A stretch of DNA of 64,000 bases from Salarchaeum sp. JOR-1. Lineage in GTDB: Archaea; Halobacteriota; Halobacteria; Halobacteriales; Halobacteriaceae. The stretch spans positions 186,001 through 250,000 of the forward strand of contig NZ_CP042241.1 in NCBI RefSeq assembly GCF_007833275.1. The letters are read 5' to 3'. Under the pieces are notes generated by a model that was not told the origin of the DNA, searched no databases, and saw only the letters and a list, made by a program, of their open reading frames with translations. Positions 9,203 through 17,669 of this stretch are shown here, in pieces. The position numbers and the translations under genes were made by a program. How positions within the stretch are numbered: position 1 is the stretch's first letter; every line of letters starts with the position of its first letter.

Positions 9203-9711
9203 CCGTCCGCGACGGCGGCGGGCTCGCGCTCCGGGAGCGGTTCCGCGTCTTCGACGGCGGGGATGATTGTCTCCCCGAACTGTTCGAGCTCCCAGTCGTA
9301 GTTCAGGAATCCCGCGAGAACGATGTCGATGCCGATGGCGTCCAGTTCGCGGATGCGCTCCACGATCTGGGCCTCCGTGCCGATGAGCCCGGTCTTGAAG
9401 CCGTCGTTGTACTGGACGAGGTCCTCGAACTCCGAGTCGGCCCACATCCCGTCGCCCGCCGCCGTGGACTGCCCGGCCTGCTTCACCTGCTCCTTGAACG
9501 CCTCGACCTGTTCGTCGGTCGCGTTCTCGATGATGTTCTCCAGTTCGTCCTTCGCCTCCGCCTCGGTGTCGCGCTGGATGACGAACGCGTTCGCCGCGAA
9601 CTCCGGCGGCTCCGTGTCGAACTCCGCGACGTACTCGCGAACGTCGGCCATACTCTCCGCTAGCTCGGAGGGGCTGCCGCCGTTCATGAACAGGACGTCC
9701 GCGTTCCGCGC
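9199..9711 (-). pseudogene. C-terminal fragment of SfnG-type dimethylsulfone/LLM flavin monooxygenase
   Basis: Codes for about 170 residues matching the C-terminal half of the FMNH2-dependent monooxygenase SfnG: NADVLFMNGGSPSELAESM, FAANAFVIQRDTEAEA, FEDLVQYNDGFKTGLIGT and DIVLAGFLNYDWELEQFGE. The N-terminal half, roughly 190 residues with most of the TIM barrel and flavin site, is absent. Just upstream, in another frame, lies the front of an FMN reductase, the natural partner gene. A deletion has fused the two out of frame. Translation from an internal ATG (9687) would give an inactive 162-residue fragment. Confidence 0.82.
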
Positions 9712-9715
9712 CGCC

Positions 9716-10141
9716 GACCGTGTGCGCGCCGAAGAACCCGAACAGCGGCCGGAGTTCCTGGTCGATGGCGAGGTAGTGGTGGTCGGTCGCGCCCGTCGCC
9801 ACCAGTCCGACCGCGGCGTCCTCGAAGGGAGCCACGTCCGCCGCCCAGATGCCGCGCGGCACCATGTCGAGGAAGTTCTTCAGGAGGCCCGAACACGACC
9901 CGCGATAGACGGGCGTGCCGACGACGTACGCGTCCGCCTCCACGACCCGCCGGAGGGCGTCCGCCGTGTCGCCCGTGTAGTTTTCGAGGCCGCGGCCGTC
10001 CGCCGTGTCGAGGTCGTACTCCGCGAGGTGGAGCAGGCTCGTCTCCGCGTCCGCGGGCGCGCCGTCGAGCGCGCGTTCGACCGCCGCCTTCGTCTTCGAC
10101 TCCTCCGACACGCTCCCGACGATACCGAGCACGTGCGTCAT
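9716..10141 (-). pseudogene. N-terminal fragment of NADPH-dependent FMN reductase (SsuE/MsuE family)
   Basis: From ATG 10141 the frame reads MTHVLGIVGSVSEESKTKAA, with the flavodoxin-like FMN loop, VGTPVYRGSCSGLLKNFLDM and LRPLFGFFGAHTV ending at residue 142. Family members run to about 190 residues; here the tail is replaced, after HTV, by sequence belonging out of frame to sfnG. The frame then stays open for hundreds of codons antisense to the aminotransferase, which is not protein-like. It would normally supply FMNH2 to the monooxygenase. Scored as the 5' remnant of a deleted two-gene operon. Confidence 0.82.
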
Positions 10142-10206
10142 ACTCCGGGATTCGCGGCCCGGTGAGTACGGCGTTCGGGTTCTCGCAAAACGTGCAGTTA
10201 TCGGAG

Positions 10207-10398
10207 TTACTGCCCGCGGGCGCGTCGGACTGCGACGGTGACTACTGCGAAGGCGAGGCCGCCGACCGCGCCGGTGAGCGCCGCGCCGACGACAGCACCC
10301 TCGAACAGCACCGTCTCGATACCGACCGAGAGCGCGACCCAGAGGAGGACGCAGAGCCCGCCGTACGCCCACGGACGCTCGACTGCGAACGAGGCCAT
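10207..10398 (-). CDS. Small two-helix membrane protein
   Basis: A 63-residue protein, MASFAVERPWAYGGLCVLLW, with two transmembrane helices (about residues 11-31 and 35-57: VVGAALTGAVGGLAFAVVTV) and a basic C-terminus, RRARGQ. I do not recognise a family. ATG 10398 is preferred because the upstream in-frame extension is not membrane-like and overlaps the get3 promoter. It sits divergently between get3 and the ssuE remnant. Confidence 0.6.
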   Translation of the reverse strand: MASFAVERPWAYGGLCVLLWVALSVGIETVLFEGAVVGAALTGAVGGLAFAVVTVAVRRARGQ

Positions 10399-10489
10399 AC
10401 GGACACTCCCGCACGGCGCGACTAAGGGGTGTCCTCGCCGGTCGCGCGGAACCGACGGATTGACCGGAACCCGGCGCGACGCCCCGGGT

Positions 10490-11509
10490 ATGAGCGAGAT
10501 CGAAGTCGAGGCGGTGGATTCGGCCGACCTCACCGTCGACGCCGGGACGGCCGAGTACGTGCTGTACGGCGGAAAGGGCGGCGTCGGGAAGACGACGATG
10601 GCCGCCGCGACGGGACTGGCGTCGGCCAGCGACGGCACGGACACCCTCGTGGTGTCCACGGACCCCGCGCACAGCCTCAGCGACACCTACGAGACGGAGA
10701 TTCCGACGCGCCCGCAGCGGATTCGAGAGGACGTGCCGCTGTACGCCGTGGAAATCGACCCTGAGGACGCCCTGGAGCGCGCGGGCGTGTTCGGTGGCGG
10801 GGGCGAGAACCCGCTCGGCGGGATGGACGCGATGCTCCCCGGCGGCGACGGCGAGGACGGCTTGGAGGGAATGATGCCGGGCGCGGACGAGGCGGCGGCG
10901 ATGCAGTTGCTCCTCCGGTACATGGACGACGACCGGTTCGAGCGCGTGGTCGTGGACACCGCGCCGACGGGGCACACGCTCCGCCTGCTCGAACTCCCGG
11001 ACGTCCTCGACTCGATGATGGGGCGCGTGATGAAGCTCCGCCAGCAGTTCTCGGGGATGATGGAGAACCTGAAGGGGATGATGGGCGGCGACGCGGAGGA
11101 CGTGGGCGCGGACCTAGACGAGCTCGCGGCGCGCGTCGAGCGCCTCCGGCGGGTGCTCCGCGACCCCGCACGCACCGACTTCCGTATCGTCATGGTGCCC
11201 GAGGAGATGAGCGTGTTCGAGTCGAAGCGCCTCCGCAGCCAGCTCGAATCCCAGGAGATTCCGGTCGGAACCGTGGTGGTGAACCGCGTGATGGAGCCGC
11301 TCGCGGCGGTGACGGACGCGCCCGAGGACGCGTTCGTCACGCCCGACCTCGACTCGTGTGAGTTCTGTCAGCGCCGGTGGAGCGTCCAGCAGGACGCGCT
11401 CGCGGAGGCCCAAGACCTCTTCCGGGGGACGGACGTGAAGCGCGTGCCGCTGTTCGCGGAGGAGGTGCGGGGAGAGCGGATGCTGCGCGTCGTCGCGTCC
11501 TGCCTCTAG
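10490..11509 (+). CDS. Get3/ArsA-family ATPase
   Basis: A 339-residue deviant Walker-A ATPase. GGKGGVGKTTMAAA (residues 24-37) carries the signature lysine, STDPAHSLSDTY is switch I, DTAPTGHTLRLLELP is switch II, and VVNRVM lies in the base-binding region. A CxxC (CEFCQRRW, near residue 289) matches the dimer zinc site of Get3. A long Met/Gly-rich insert (GGMDAMLPGG, EGMMPGADE, FSGMMENLKGMMGG) lies where Get3 forms its hydrophobic client groove. A tail-anchor targeting role is inferred; arsenite efflux is less likely without ars genes nearby. Confidence 0.88.
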   Translation: MSEIEVEAVDSADLTVDAGTAEYVLYGGKGGVGKTTMAAATGLASASDGTDTLVVSTDPAHSLSDTYETEIPTRPQRIREDVPLYAVEIDPEDALERAGVFGGGGENPLGGMDAMLPGGDGEDGLEGMMPGADEAAAMQLLLRYMDDDRFERVVVDTAPTGHTLRLLELPDVLDSMMGRVMKLRQQFSGMMENLKGMMGGDAEDVGADLDELAARVERLRRVLRDPARTDFRIVMVPEEMSVFESKRLRSQLESQEIPVGTVVVNRVMEPLAAVTDAPEDAFVTPDLDSCEFCQRRWSVQQDALAEAQDLFRGTDVKRVPLFAEEVRGERMLRVVASCL

Positions 11510-12801
11510 AGGACGAGCACGCGGAGGTCGTTCACGTTCGTACCCGTCGCGCCCGTCCGCACGAGGGCGTCCCGGTCGGCGAGGAACGAGTGGGCGTCGT
11601 GGGCGTCGAGCGCCGCGCCCGCCGCGTCGGGGTCGTCTACGGTGTCCGCGTCGACGAGCGCGCCCGCCGCGTCCGTGTTGCCGTCAATCCCGTCCGTGTC
11701 GACCGCGCCGAGCACGCCCGGCGCTCCGTCGAGCGCGGCGGCGAGCGCGAACTCCTGGTTCGGGCCGCCGCGGCCGCCGGAGTCGTCGACGGCGACCGTG
11801 CACTCGCCCGCGGACAGAACGACTGCGGGCGGCGAGACCGGTGTCCCCGTCTCGCGGACGCGGTCAGCGAGCGCGACGTGGTCGCGCGCGGCCGCCCGGG
11901 CCGACCCCGTGACGGTCGCCGAGTGGACGTGCGTCTCGTAGCCGGCGTCCGCAGCGACCGCCCGGGCCGCGTCGAGCGCCGTCCACCCGTCGGCGAGCAC
12001 GTGCGTCGACACGTGCTCGAACGGTCCGCCCGGGGTCTCCGCCGCGGCCGCGGTGAGGGATTCGCGGACCTCGACGGGCGCGTCGATATCGTGCTCGGCG
12101 AGGACGCGGCGAGCGTCCGCGAGCGTGGACGTGTCGGGAACGGTCGGCCCGCTCCCGATCGCGTCGAGGTCGTTCCCGACGACGTCGCTGACCGCGAGCG
12201 TCACCACGGTGGCGGGCGCGAGCGCAGCGGCCAACCGCCCGCCCTTCACCGCGGAGAGGTGCTTGCGCACCGCGTTCACGTCGTGAATCGGCGCGCCGCT
12301 CCGGAGGAGGCGGTCGGTGGTGGTCCGGAGGGAGTCGAGCGAGACGCCGGGCGCTGGCGCGGCGAGCAGCGCGCTCGCGCCGCCCGTGACGACCGCGAGA
12401 ACGAGCGTGCGGTCGGCGGCGTCGCGAGCGCGACCGAGGAGGTCGCGGGTCGCCGCCGCGTTCCGCTCGGTGGGGAGCGGGTGGTCGCCAGCGCGGACGG
12501 CGACGCGTTCGGTGGCCGCGGGGGCGTCCGTGACGACGAGGCCGCCGTCGAGGCGGTCCCCGAGGACGGCTTCGAGCGCGCTCGCGATGCCACCGGCGGC
12601 GTTCCCGCCGCCGAACACCAGAACGGAGTCGTACCCGGTGAGGTCGTATCGGGCGCCGTCGACGACGAGCGCGTCGTCGCTCAGGCGAATCTGGTCGCGG
12701 ACGACGCGCTCCGGCCGCGCGGCCTCGATACCGGCGTCGAGGCAGTCGACGGCGAGCGCGTGCGCGGGCGTCGCGGCGAGCGCGTCCCGGTTCCGGAGCA
12801 C
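11506..12801 (-). CDS. Glycerate 2-kinase (DUF4147/MOFRL family)
   Basis: A 431-residue protein with both halves of the family: an N-terminal DUF4147 domain (VFGGGNAAGGIASALEAV; GDHPLPTERNAAATRDLL; VTGGASALLAAPAPGVSL; NAVRKHLSAVKGGRLA) and a C-terminal MOFRL domain (GGRGGPNQEFALAAAL, DTDGIDGNTDAAGALVD). It phosphorylates D-glycerate to 2-phosphoglycerate. The start is GTG 12799-12801, 1 bp after the upstream SDR stop, so the two are in one operon. It converges with get3, overlapping by 4 bp. Confidence 0.9.
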   Translation of the reverse strand: MLRNRDALAATPAHALAVDCLDAGIEAARPERVVRDQIRLSDDALVVDGARYDLTGYDSVLVFGGGNAAGGIASALEAVLGDRLDGGLVVTDAPAATERVAVRAGDHPLPTERNAAATRDLLGRARDAADRTLVLAVVTGGASALLAAPAPGVSLDSLRTTTDRLLRSGAPIHDVNAVRKHLSAVKGGRLAAALAPATVVTLAVSDVVGNDLDAIGSGPTVPDTSTLADARRVLAEHDIDAPVEVRESLTAAAAETPGGPFEHVSTHVLADGWTALDAARAVAADAGYETHVHSATVTGSARAAARDHVALADRVRETGTPVSPPAVVLSAGECTVAVDDSGGRGGPNQEFALAAALDGAPGVLGAVDTDGIDGNTDAAGALVDADTVDDPDAAGAALDAHDAHSFLADRDALVRTGATGTNVNDLRVLVL

Positions 12802-12802
12802 G

Positions 12803-13621
12803 TTACGCGAACTTCGACACGACCGCGAACGCCTTGTCGCGGAGGCGGTCGGGAAGGAAGCGCGCGAGGACGCCGAGGCGGCCGGCGCGCCCGACGGGGT
12901 AGCGCGCGGGCGGATCCGGGCTGACGGCGGCGTCCACGATGCAGTCCGCGACCTCGCTCGGGTCGCTCGCGCCCGCGCCGCTGACGAGCACGTAGTCCTC
13001 GTACAGCGAGTACACGTGGTCGTAGACGCCCGTCGCGTCGACGTCGTGGAGTTCCGCGGTCGCGCGCTCGCCGAACCCGGTGTCCACGGGCCCGGGTTCC
13101 ACGACGCAGACGTCGATGTCGAACGCCTCGACCTCCCCGCGGAGCGCGTCGCTCATCGCCTCCAGCGCGAACTTAGAGCCCGAGTACGCTCCCATTCCGG
13201 GCGTGCTGACGCGGCCCGAGACCGAGGAGACGTTCACGATGGTGCCGTCCTCGCGCTCGCGCATGTGCGGGAGCGCCGCCCGAACCAGCCGGTGGGGGCC
13301 GTAGACGTTCACGTCGAACTGCCGGTGGAGCTTCCGCGTCGAGAGGTCTTCGAGCGCGCCCATCTGCCCGAATCCGGCGTTGTTCACGAGACAGTCGAGT
13401 CGCCCCTCGGTTTCGACCACGTCGTCCACGGCGTTCTTGCACTGCGCGGGCTTCGTCACGTCCAGCTCGCGGGCCTCACAGCCGTCGCGCTCCGCGAGGT
13501 CGGCCACGTCGTCGGTGTCGCGCGCCGTCGCGTACACCGTCCACTCCTCGTCGAGGAACAACTCGGCGGTCGCGCGCCCGATCCCCGAGGACGCGCCCGT
13601 GATGAGAACGACCTTCGTCAT
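12803..13621 (-). CDS. Short-chain dehydrogenase/reductase
   Basis: A 272-residue classical SDR. The cofactor motif TGASSGIGRATAEL is at residues 8-21; ATARD at the end of the second strand suggests NADP; NNAGFGQMG follows; and the catalytic Ser-Tyr-Lys triad is VSSVSGR plus AYSGSKFALE (Y and K at about residues 155 and 159). The substrate is unknown. The start context is GGGTATG. It lies in the minus-strand run rhomboid - endonuclease V - SDR - glycerate kinase, with 30 bp to endonuclease V. Confidence 0.9.
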   Translation of the reverse strand: MTKVVLITGASSGIGRATAELFLDEEWTVYATARDTDDVADLAERDGCEARELDVTKPAQCKNAVDDVVETEGRLDCLVNNAGFGQMGALEDLSTRKLHRQFDVNVYGPHRLVRAALPHMREREDGTIVNVSSVSGRVSTPGMGAYSGSKFALEAMSDALRGEVEAFDIDVCVVEPGPVDTGFGERATAELHDVDATGVYDHVYSLYEDYVLVSGAGASDPSEVADCIVDAAVSPDPPARYPVGRAGRLGVLARFLPDRLRDKAFAVVSKFA

Positions 13622-13651
13622 ACCCGACTCCTGGGACGGCTCCGAGTTAAG

Positions 13652-14428
13652 TCATTTCACCCGGTCGGCGTCGGCGTCCGCGAGCCGCGTCGGCTCCGGG
13701 AGCTTGTAGCCCGCGCAGAGCGCTTCGACGAAGTCCACGGTCGTCTCCGCGCTCACGCGATGGCCGGGGCTGACGATGAGTGGGTTGACGTGCCGTTTCT
13801 CGGGGTTCGGGTACTGCCGGGACTGGTAGGCGTGCCCGATGACGGTTCCGTCGGGCGCGCTCACGCGGTCGGTCGCCTCGATGGGAATGCGCGTGCCTTC
13901 CTGGTAGTAGTTGTCCAGTGAGCGACGAGGGGTGCCGCAGAGGAGGTTCTTCGCGACGCCGACCGCGGGCGCGTCGAAGACGACGCCGACGTGCGTGGCG
14001 ATACCGGCCTGCCGGAAGTGGATGCGGCCGCTCCCGTCCAGGACGAGCAAATCCGCGGGCACGTCGAGCGACGTCAGTGCGTTCAGGATGGAGCGGCCCT
14101 CGCGGAACGCGAGCAATCCCGGGATGTAGGGGAGGTCGAGCGGCGCGCGCCCCGTCTCGCGCGCCACCACGCGGCCGTCCTGAATGGCGACGACGGCGCT
14201 CACGGACTCGTCGTCGGTGAACGCCTGGTCTACGCCCACGACGACCGGCCCGCCGTCCGGGTCGTCGTCGCCCTCGTCCTCGACGGTGTCGGTGAGGCGG
14301 AGCGCGTCGGGGTCGATGCCGTGGTCGTCCGCGAACGCCGCGTCCGCCGCGATGTCGTCCTGCAGGGCCTCCATCTCCTCGCGCGAGAACGACGGGTCGG
14401 GGACGTACTCCGGGCTGACGACCTCCAT
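13652..14428 (-). CDS. nfi: Endonuclease V (deoxyinosine 3' endonuclease)
   Basis: A 258-residue protein starting MEVVSPEYVPDPSFSREEME. The Nfi core has GVDQAFTDDESVSAVVAI with the first metal Asp, LPYIPGLLAFREG, LLVLDGSGRIHFRQAGIA with the second catalytic Asp, and THVGVVFDAPAVGVAKNLLC. It nicks DNA near deaminated adenine (inosine), starting repair. The N-terminal 60 residues are an acidic extension. Its start lies 1 bp from the stop of the upstream rhomboid gene, so the two are co-transcribed. Confidence 0.92.
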   Translation of the reverse strand: MEVVSPEYVPDPSFSREEMEALQDDIAADAAFADDHGIDPDALRLTDTVEDEGDDDPDGGPVVVGVDQAFTDDESVSAVVAIQDGRVVARETGRAPLDLPYIPGLLAFREGRSILNALTSLDVPADLLVLDGSGRIHFRQAGIATHVGVVFDAPAVGVAKNLLCGTPRRSLDNYYQEGTRIPIEATDRVSAPDGTVIGHAYQSRQYPNPEKRHVNPLIVSPGHRVSAETTVDFVEALCAGYKLPEPTRLADADADRVK

Positions 14429-14429
14429 G

Positions 14430-15335
14430 TTATCGCCGCCGTCGACCGCCCAGCCCACCGCCGCCCCCGCCGCCGAACCGGAGTTCCTGCGGCGCGCGCT
14501 CCCCATCGCGTTTGAGCTTCACGCCGTAGAGCAGTCCGAGCGCGAGTCCCGCGAGGTGCGCGAGCTGCGCGACGCCGCCCGCGCCGATACCGCCCACACC
14601 ACTCATCAGCACCGAGTACCCCGCGAACAGCAGGGTCGCGACCCAGAGCGGCATCGGAATCACGAAGTAGAGCAGGATTCGGAGGTTCGGATTCAAGACC
14701 GTGAGCACGCCCATCAGCGCGGCGATAGCGCCGCTCGCGCCGAGAACGGCGGCGGGAGCCGACACCGCGAGGGCCGCCCCGACCTGTGCGAGACCCGCGA
14801 GCGCGCCCGAAACGAGGAACAGCGCCACGAACTTCTTCGAGCCGATACGGCGCTCCACCACGGGGCCGAAGAAGTACAGGACGATGCTGTTGAAGACGAT
14901 GTGCGTCAGGCCGCCGTGCGCGAACACCGACGTCACCCACGTCCAGACGTACAGCGGATGCGACGTGTTCAGCGTGAACAAGTCCAGCCACGCCCGTGTC
15001 CCCTGCTCGATACCGAGGACGTACGGCGCGACCGCGTACTGCACGAGGAACATCAACCACATCAGGCCAAGCAGGATGTACGTCGCGTTCCCCCGGAAGT
15101 ACGCCAGCACGCCGCCCGGCCCCGTATCCAGACCGAGCACGGACGACTTCGATGACGACGAACTCACGCTGTCGTCGAACCCCGAATCGAACACCCCGTT
15201 CGGGTCGTTCCAGCCCTCCAGTCCGGGACAGTCGTGGTTCTCCGGGAGCCGGTGCTCCGAGCAGAACGTGCCGCCGCAGAGCCGACACTGGTACGGCATC
15301 CCCTCTTCCTCTCCGCACCGGTCACACCGAGCCAT
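14430..15335 (-). CDS. Rhomboid-family intramembrane serine protease with N-terminal AN1-type zinc finger
   Basis: A 301-residue protein starting MARCDRCGEEEGMPYQCRLC. The first 40 residues are a Cys/His zinc finger of AN1 type (CxxC, CxxC, FCSEHRLPENHDC). After a Ser-rich linker come six transmembrane segments: HGGLTHIVFNSIVLYFFG, the catalytic serine loop LGASGAIAALMGV, and the second catalytic residue in LAHLAGLALG. It cleaves membrane protein helices. The C-terminus is Gly/Arg-rich. It heads the four-gene minus-strand operon and is divergent from DUF5788. Confidence 0.9.
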   Translation of the reverse strand: MARCDRCGEEEGMPYQCRLCGGTFCSEHRLPENHDCPGLEGWNDPNGVFDSGFDDSVSSSSSKSSVLGLDTGPGGVLAYFRGNATYILLGLMWLMFLVQYAVAPYVLGIEQGTRAWLDLFTLNTSHPLYVWTWVTSVFAHGGLTHIVFNSIVLYFFGPVVERRIGSKKFVALFLVSGALAGLAQVGAALAVSAPAAVLGASGAIAALMGVLTVLNPNLRILLYFVIPMPLWVATLLFAGYSVLMSGVGGIGAGGVAQLAHLAGLALGLLYGVKLKRDGERAPQELRFGGGGGGGLGGRRRR

Positions 15336-15495
15336 TACCCGGGATTCGAACGGCGGGCCGTTAAGCGTTCCGCGGCTAGCACGAGCGGTCTGCGAATACG
15401 AGCAGTCGAACCGCGACGACGAGACCCGAACGCCCTCGGCGCTCTCGACTCCCGCGGGCCGAAGCGCTTTCCGGAGCGCGTCCGTACGCGGGGGT

Positions 15496-15921
15496 ATGAA
15501 GCCGTACGAGCGCAAGCAACTCCTCGAACGCGTGGAGCGGGAGGGCGCGACCGTCGGGGCGTCCATTCCCGACGCGATCGAGGTGCAGGGCGAACCCTTC
15601 GAGCTGCGGTCGTTCGTGTTCGAAGTGAAGGACGCGGAGGCGGGGGAGCGCGAGCGCGTGCAGGAGGCGAAGAAACTCCTGCGCCGGGAGCGCCTCGAAC
15701 GCCTCGAACGCCTGGAGGAGGGCGACATCTCCTTCGCGGAGGGCGAGGAGTTGGCGAACGCCATCGTGGGACTCGACAGGGCGCTGAACGCGCTGGAGTC
15801 GCTCGGGTCGCGGAGCGTCGAGCAGGAGATGGAGGTGCAGGAGCGCATGGACACGAAGCGCTGGTACTCCTTCCTCTCCGAGGCGCTGGGCTGGGACGAC
15901 GACCGGGGGATTCGTCGATGA
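15496..15921 (+). CDS. DUF5788 family protein
   Basis: A 141-residue charged protein, MKPYERKQLLERVEREGATV, largely helical, with a basic coiled region KKLLRRERLERLERLEEGDI and NAIVGLDRALNALESLG. It belongs to a haloarchaeal family of unknown function. Its TGA overlaps the polX ATG (ATGA), so it is translationally coupled to polX and then to the Mut7-C gene; this suggests a nucleic-acid-related role, which is inference only. The start has the GGGGGTATG context. Confidence 0.85.
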   Translation: MKPYERKQLLERVEREGATVGASIPDAIEVQGEPFELRSFVFEVKDAEAGERERVQEAKKLLRRERLERLERLEEGDISFAEGEELANAIVGLDRALNALESLGSRSVEQEMEVQERMDTKRWYSFLSEALGWDDDRGIRR

Positions 15922-17669
15922 GCCGGAACGCCGAGGTCGCACAACGCCTGGAGGAGTACGCGGACCTCCTGGAGGCCCAGGACGTGGGGTACAAGCCGAC
16001 GACGTACCGGCGCGCCGCCTCGAACGTCCGCGACCACCCGGACGCCATCGAAGACCTCGTCGCGGACGGCCGGGACGCCGTCGAGGAGATAGACGGCGTC
16101 GGCGAGGCCATCGCGTCGAAGATCGTGGAGTACGTCGAGACCGGGAGCATCGAGGAACTCGAAGAAGAGCGGGAGGAACTCCCCGTGGACATGGCGGCGC
16201 TCACGCGCGTGGAGGGCGTCGGCCCGAAGACCGTCGGGAAGCTCTACGACGCGCTGGGAATCCGGGACTTAGACGACCTCCAGCGGGCGGCGGAGAACGG
16301 CGAGATTCGGGAGGTCGAGGGGTTCGGCGCGAAGACGGAGGAGAACATCCGCGAGCACATCGCGTTCGCGCGGCAGGCGGGCGAGCGCGACCTCCTCGGG
16401 GACGGCCGGCCCGTCGCGGACGACATCGTCTCGTTCCTCGAAGGCCGCTCGGACGTGGAGCGCGCGGAGGTCGCGGGGTCGACGCGGCGGTGGCGCGAAA
16501 CCATCGGGGACATCGACGTGCTCGCGGCGAGCGACGCCGGCGAGGACGTGGGTGAGGCGCTCACCGAGTGGGAGCGCGCGGACGAGACCATCGAGGTCGG
16601 GCCGACGAAGACCAGCGTGCGAAGCGACGGCCTGCGCGTCGACCTCCGGGTCGTGACGCCGAGCGAGTTCGGCGCGGCGCTCCAGTACTTCACGGGGTCG
16701 AAAGACCACAACATCACGCTCCGCAACCACGCCATCGGCCAGGAGAAGAAGGTGAACGAGTACGGCGTGTTCGACATCTCGGACGTGGACGACCCGGACG
16801 CCGGCCAGCGCGTCGGCGACCTGCTCGCGAGCGAGACTGAAGAGGACGTGTACGACGCGCTCGGCTGCGCGTGGATTCCGCCCGAACTCCGCGAGGGCCG
16901 GGGCGAAGTCGCGGCCGCGGCTGACGACGCCCTCCCAGCCCTCGTGGCGGAGGGCGACGTTCGCGGCGACCTGCACACCCACACCGAGTGGTCGGACGGC
17001 GCGAACGCCATCGCCGAGATGCTGGCGGCGGCCGAAGAACGCGGCTACGACTACTACGCCATCACGGATCACGGCGAGGGCCCGGGCGTGTTCGGGGACT
17101 CGGGGCTCTCCGGGAGCGACCTCCGCGAGCAGATGGACGAAATCGAGGGCGTGCGCGACGACTACGACCTCACCGTCCTGCACGGCGTGGAGGCGAACGT
17201 GGACGCGGACGGGAACGTCGCGGACGTCCCGGACGACGTGCTCGCGGAACTGGACATCGTCGTCGCGAGCCCGCACTCCGGACTCGGCGACGGCGGCGGC
17301 GACCAGACCGACCGCCTCGTCGCGGCCGTCGAACACGAGCACGTGGACGTGCTCGGCCACCCATCGGGCCGCCTCATCAACGACCGGCCCGCGATGGAGT
17401 TCGACCCCGAACGCCTCGGGGAAGCCGCGGCGGCGACAGCGACCGCGCTGGAGGTGAACGCGAACTACCACCGCCTCGACCTCTGGGGGAGCGCGGTCAA
17501 AACCGTGATCGACGCGGGTGCGACGGTCGTGGTGAACACGGACGCGCACAGCCCGAGCGAGCTCGACCAGCTCGAGTACGGCGTCCACACCGCCCGCCGC
17601 GGCTGGGCGGAACCCGACGACGTGCTGAACACGTGGACGACGGACGACGTGCTGGAGTTCCTCGAATGA
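15918..17669 (+). CDS. polX: DNA polymerase X family protein with PHP exonuclease domain (PolX)
   Basis: A 583-residue protein, MSRNAEVAQRLEEYADLLEA. Helix-hairpin-helix repeats come first (EEIDGVGEAIASKI; VEGVGPKTVGKLYDAL; VEGFGAKTEENI). The X-family palm follows with AGSTRRWRETIGDIDVLAAS (metal aspartates) and LRVDLRVVTPSEFGAALQYF. From about residue 345 there is a PHP domain: DLHTHTEWSDGANAIAEM, AITDHGEG, GVEANVDADG, HPSGRLI and NTDAHSP. It is a gap-filling repair polymerase with 3'-5' exonuclease activity. It overlaps both neighbours by 4 bp. Confidence 0.95.
   Translation: MSRNAEVAQRLEEYADLLEAQDVGYKPTTYRRAASNVRDHPDAIEDLVADGRDAVEEIDGVGEAIASKIVEYVETGSIEELEEEREELPVDMAALTRVEGVGPKTVGKLYDALGIRDLDDLQRAAENGEIREVEGFGAKTEENIREHIAFARQAGERDLLGDGRPVADDIVSFLEGRSDVERAEVAGSTRRWRETIGDIDVLAASDAGEDVGEALTEWERADETIEVGPTKTSVRSDGLRVDLRVVTPSEFGAALQYFTGSKDHNITLRNHAIGQEKKVNEYGVFDISDVDDPDAGQRVGDLLASETEEDVYDALGCAWIPPELREGRGEVAAAADDALPALVAEGDVRGDLHTHTEWSDGANAIAEMLAAAEERGYDYYAITDHGEGPGVFGDSGLSGSDLREQMDEIEGVRDDYDLTVLHGVEANVDADGNVADVPDDVLAELDIVVASPHSGLGDGGGDQTDRLVAAVEHEHVDVLGHPSGRLINDRPAMEFDPERLGEAAAATATALEVNANYHRLDLWGSAVKTVIDAGATVVVNTDAHSPSELDQLEYGVHTARRGWAEPDDVLNTWTTDDVLEFLE

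Noticed and set aside
7883-10975. A 1030-codon open frame on the minus strand
   Set aside because: It runs antisense through the aminotransferase, the reductase remnant and part of get3. Only 142 codons resemble a protein; the rest is Arg/Gly/Pro-rich shadow typical of high-GC DNA.
10490-11509. Arsenite efflux ATPase ArsA
   Set aside because: A single ATPase domain with a CxxC and Met-rich groove fits Get3 better, and no arsB, arsC or arsR is nearby.
15336-15495. tRNA gene, suggested by a GATTCGAAC-like string at 15344
   Set aside because: No D-arm, anticodon stem or acceptor pairing fits around it; it is the ordinary promoter region between divergent genes.
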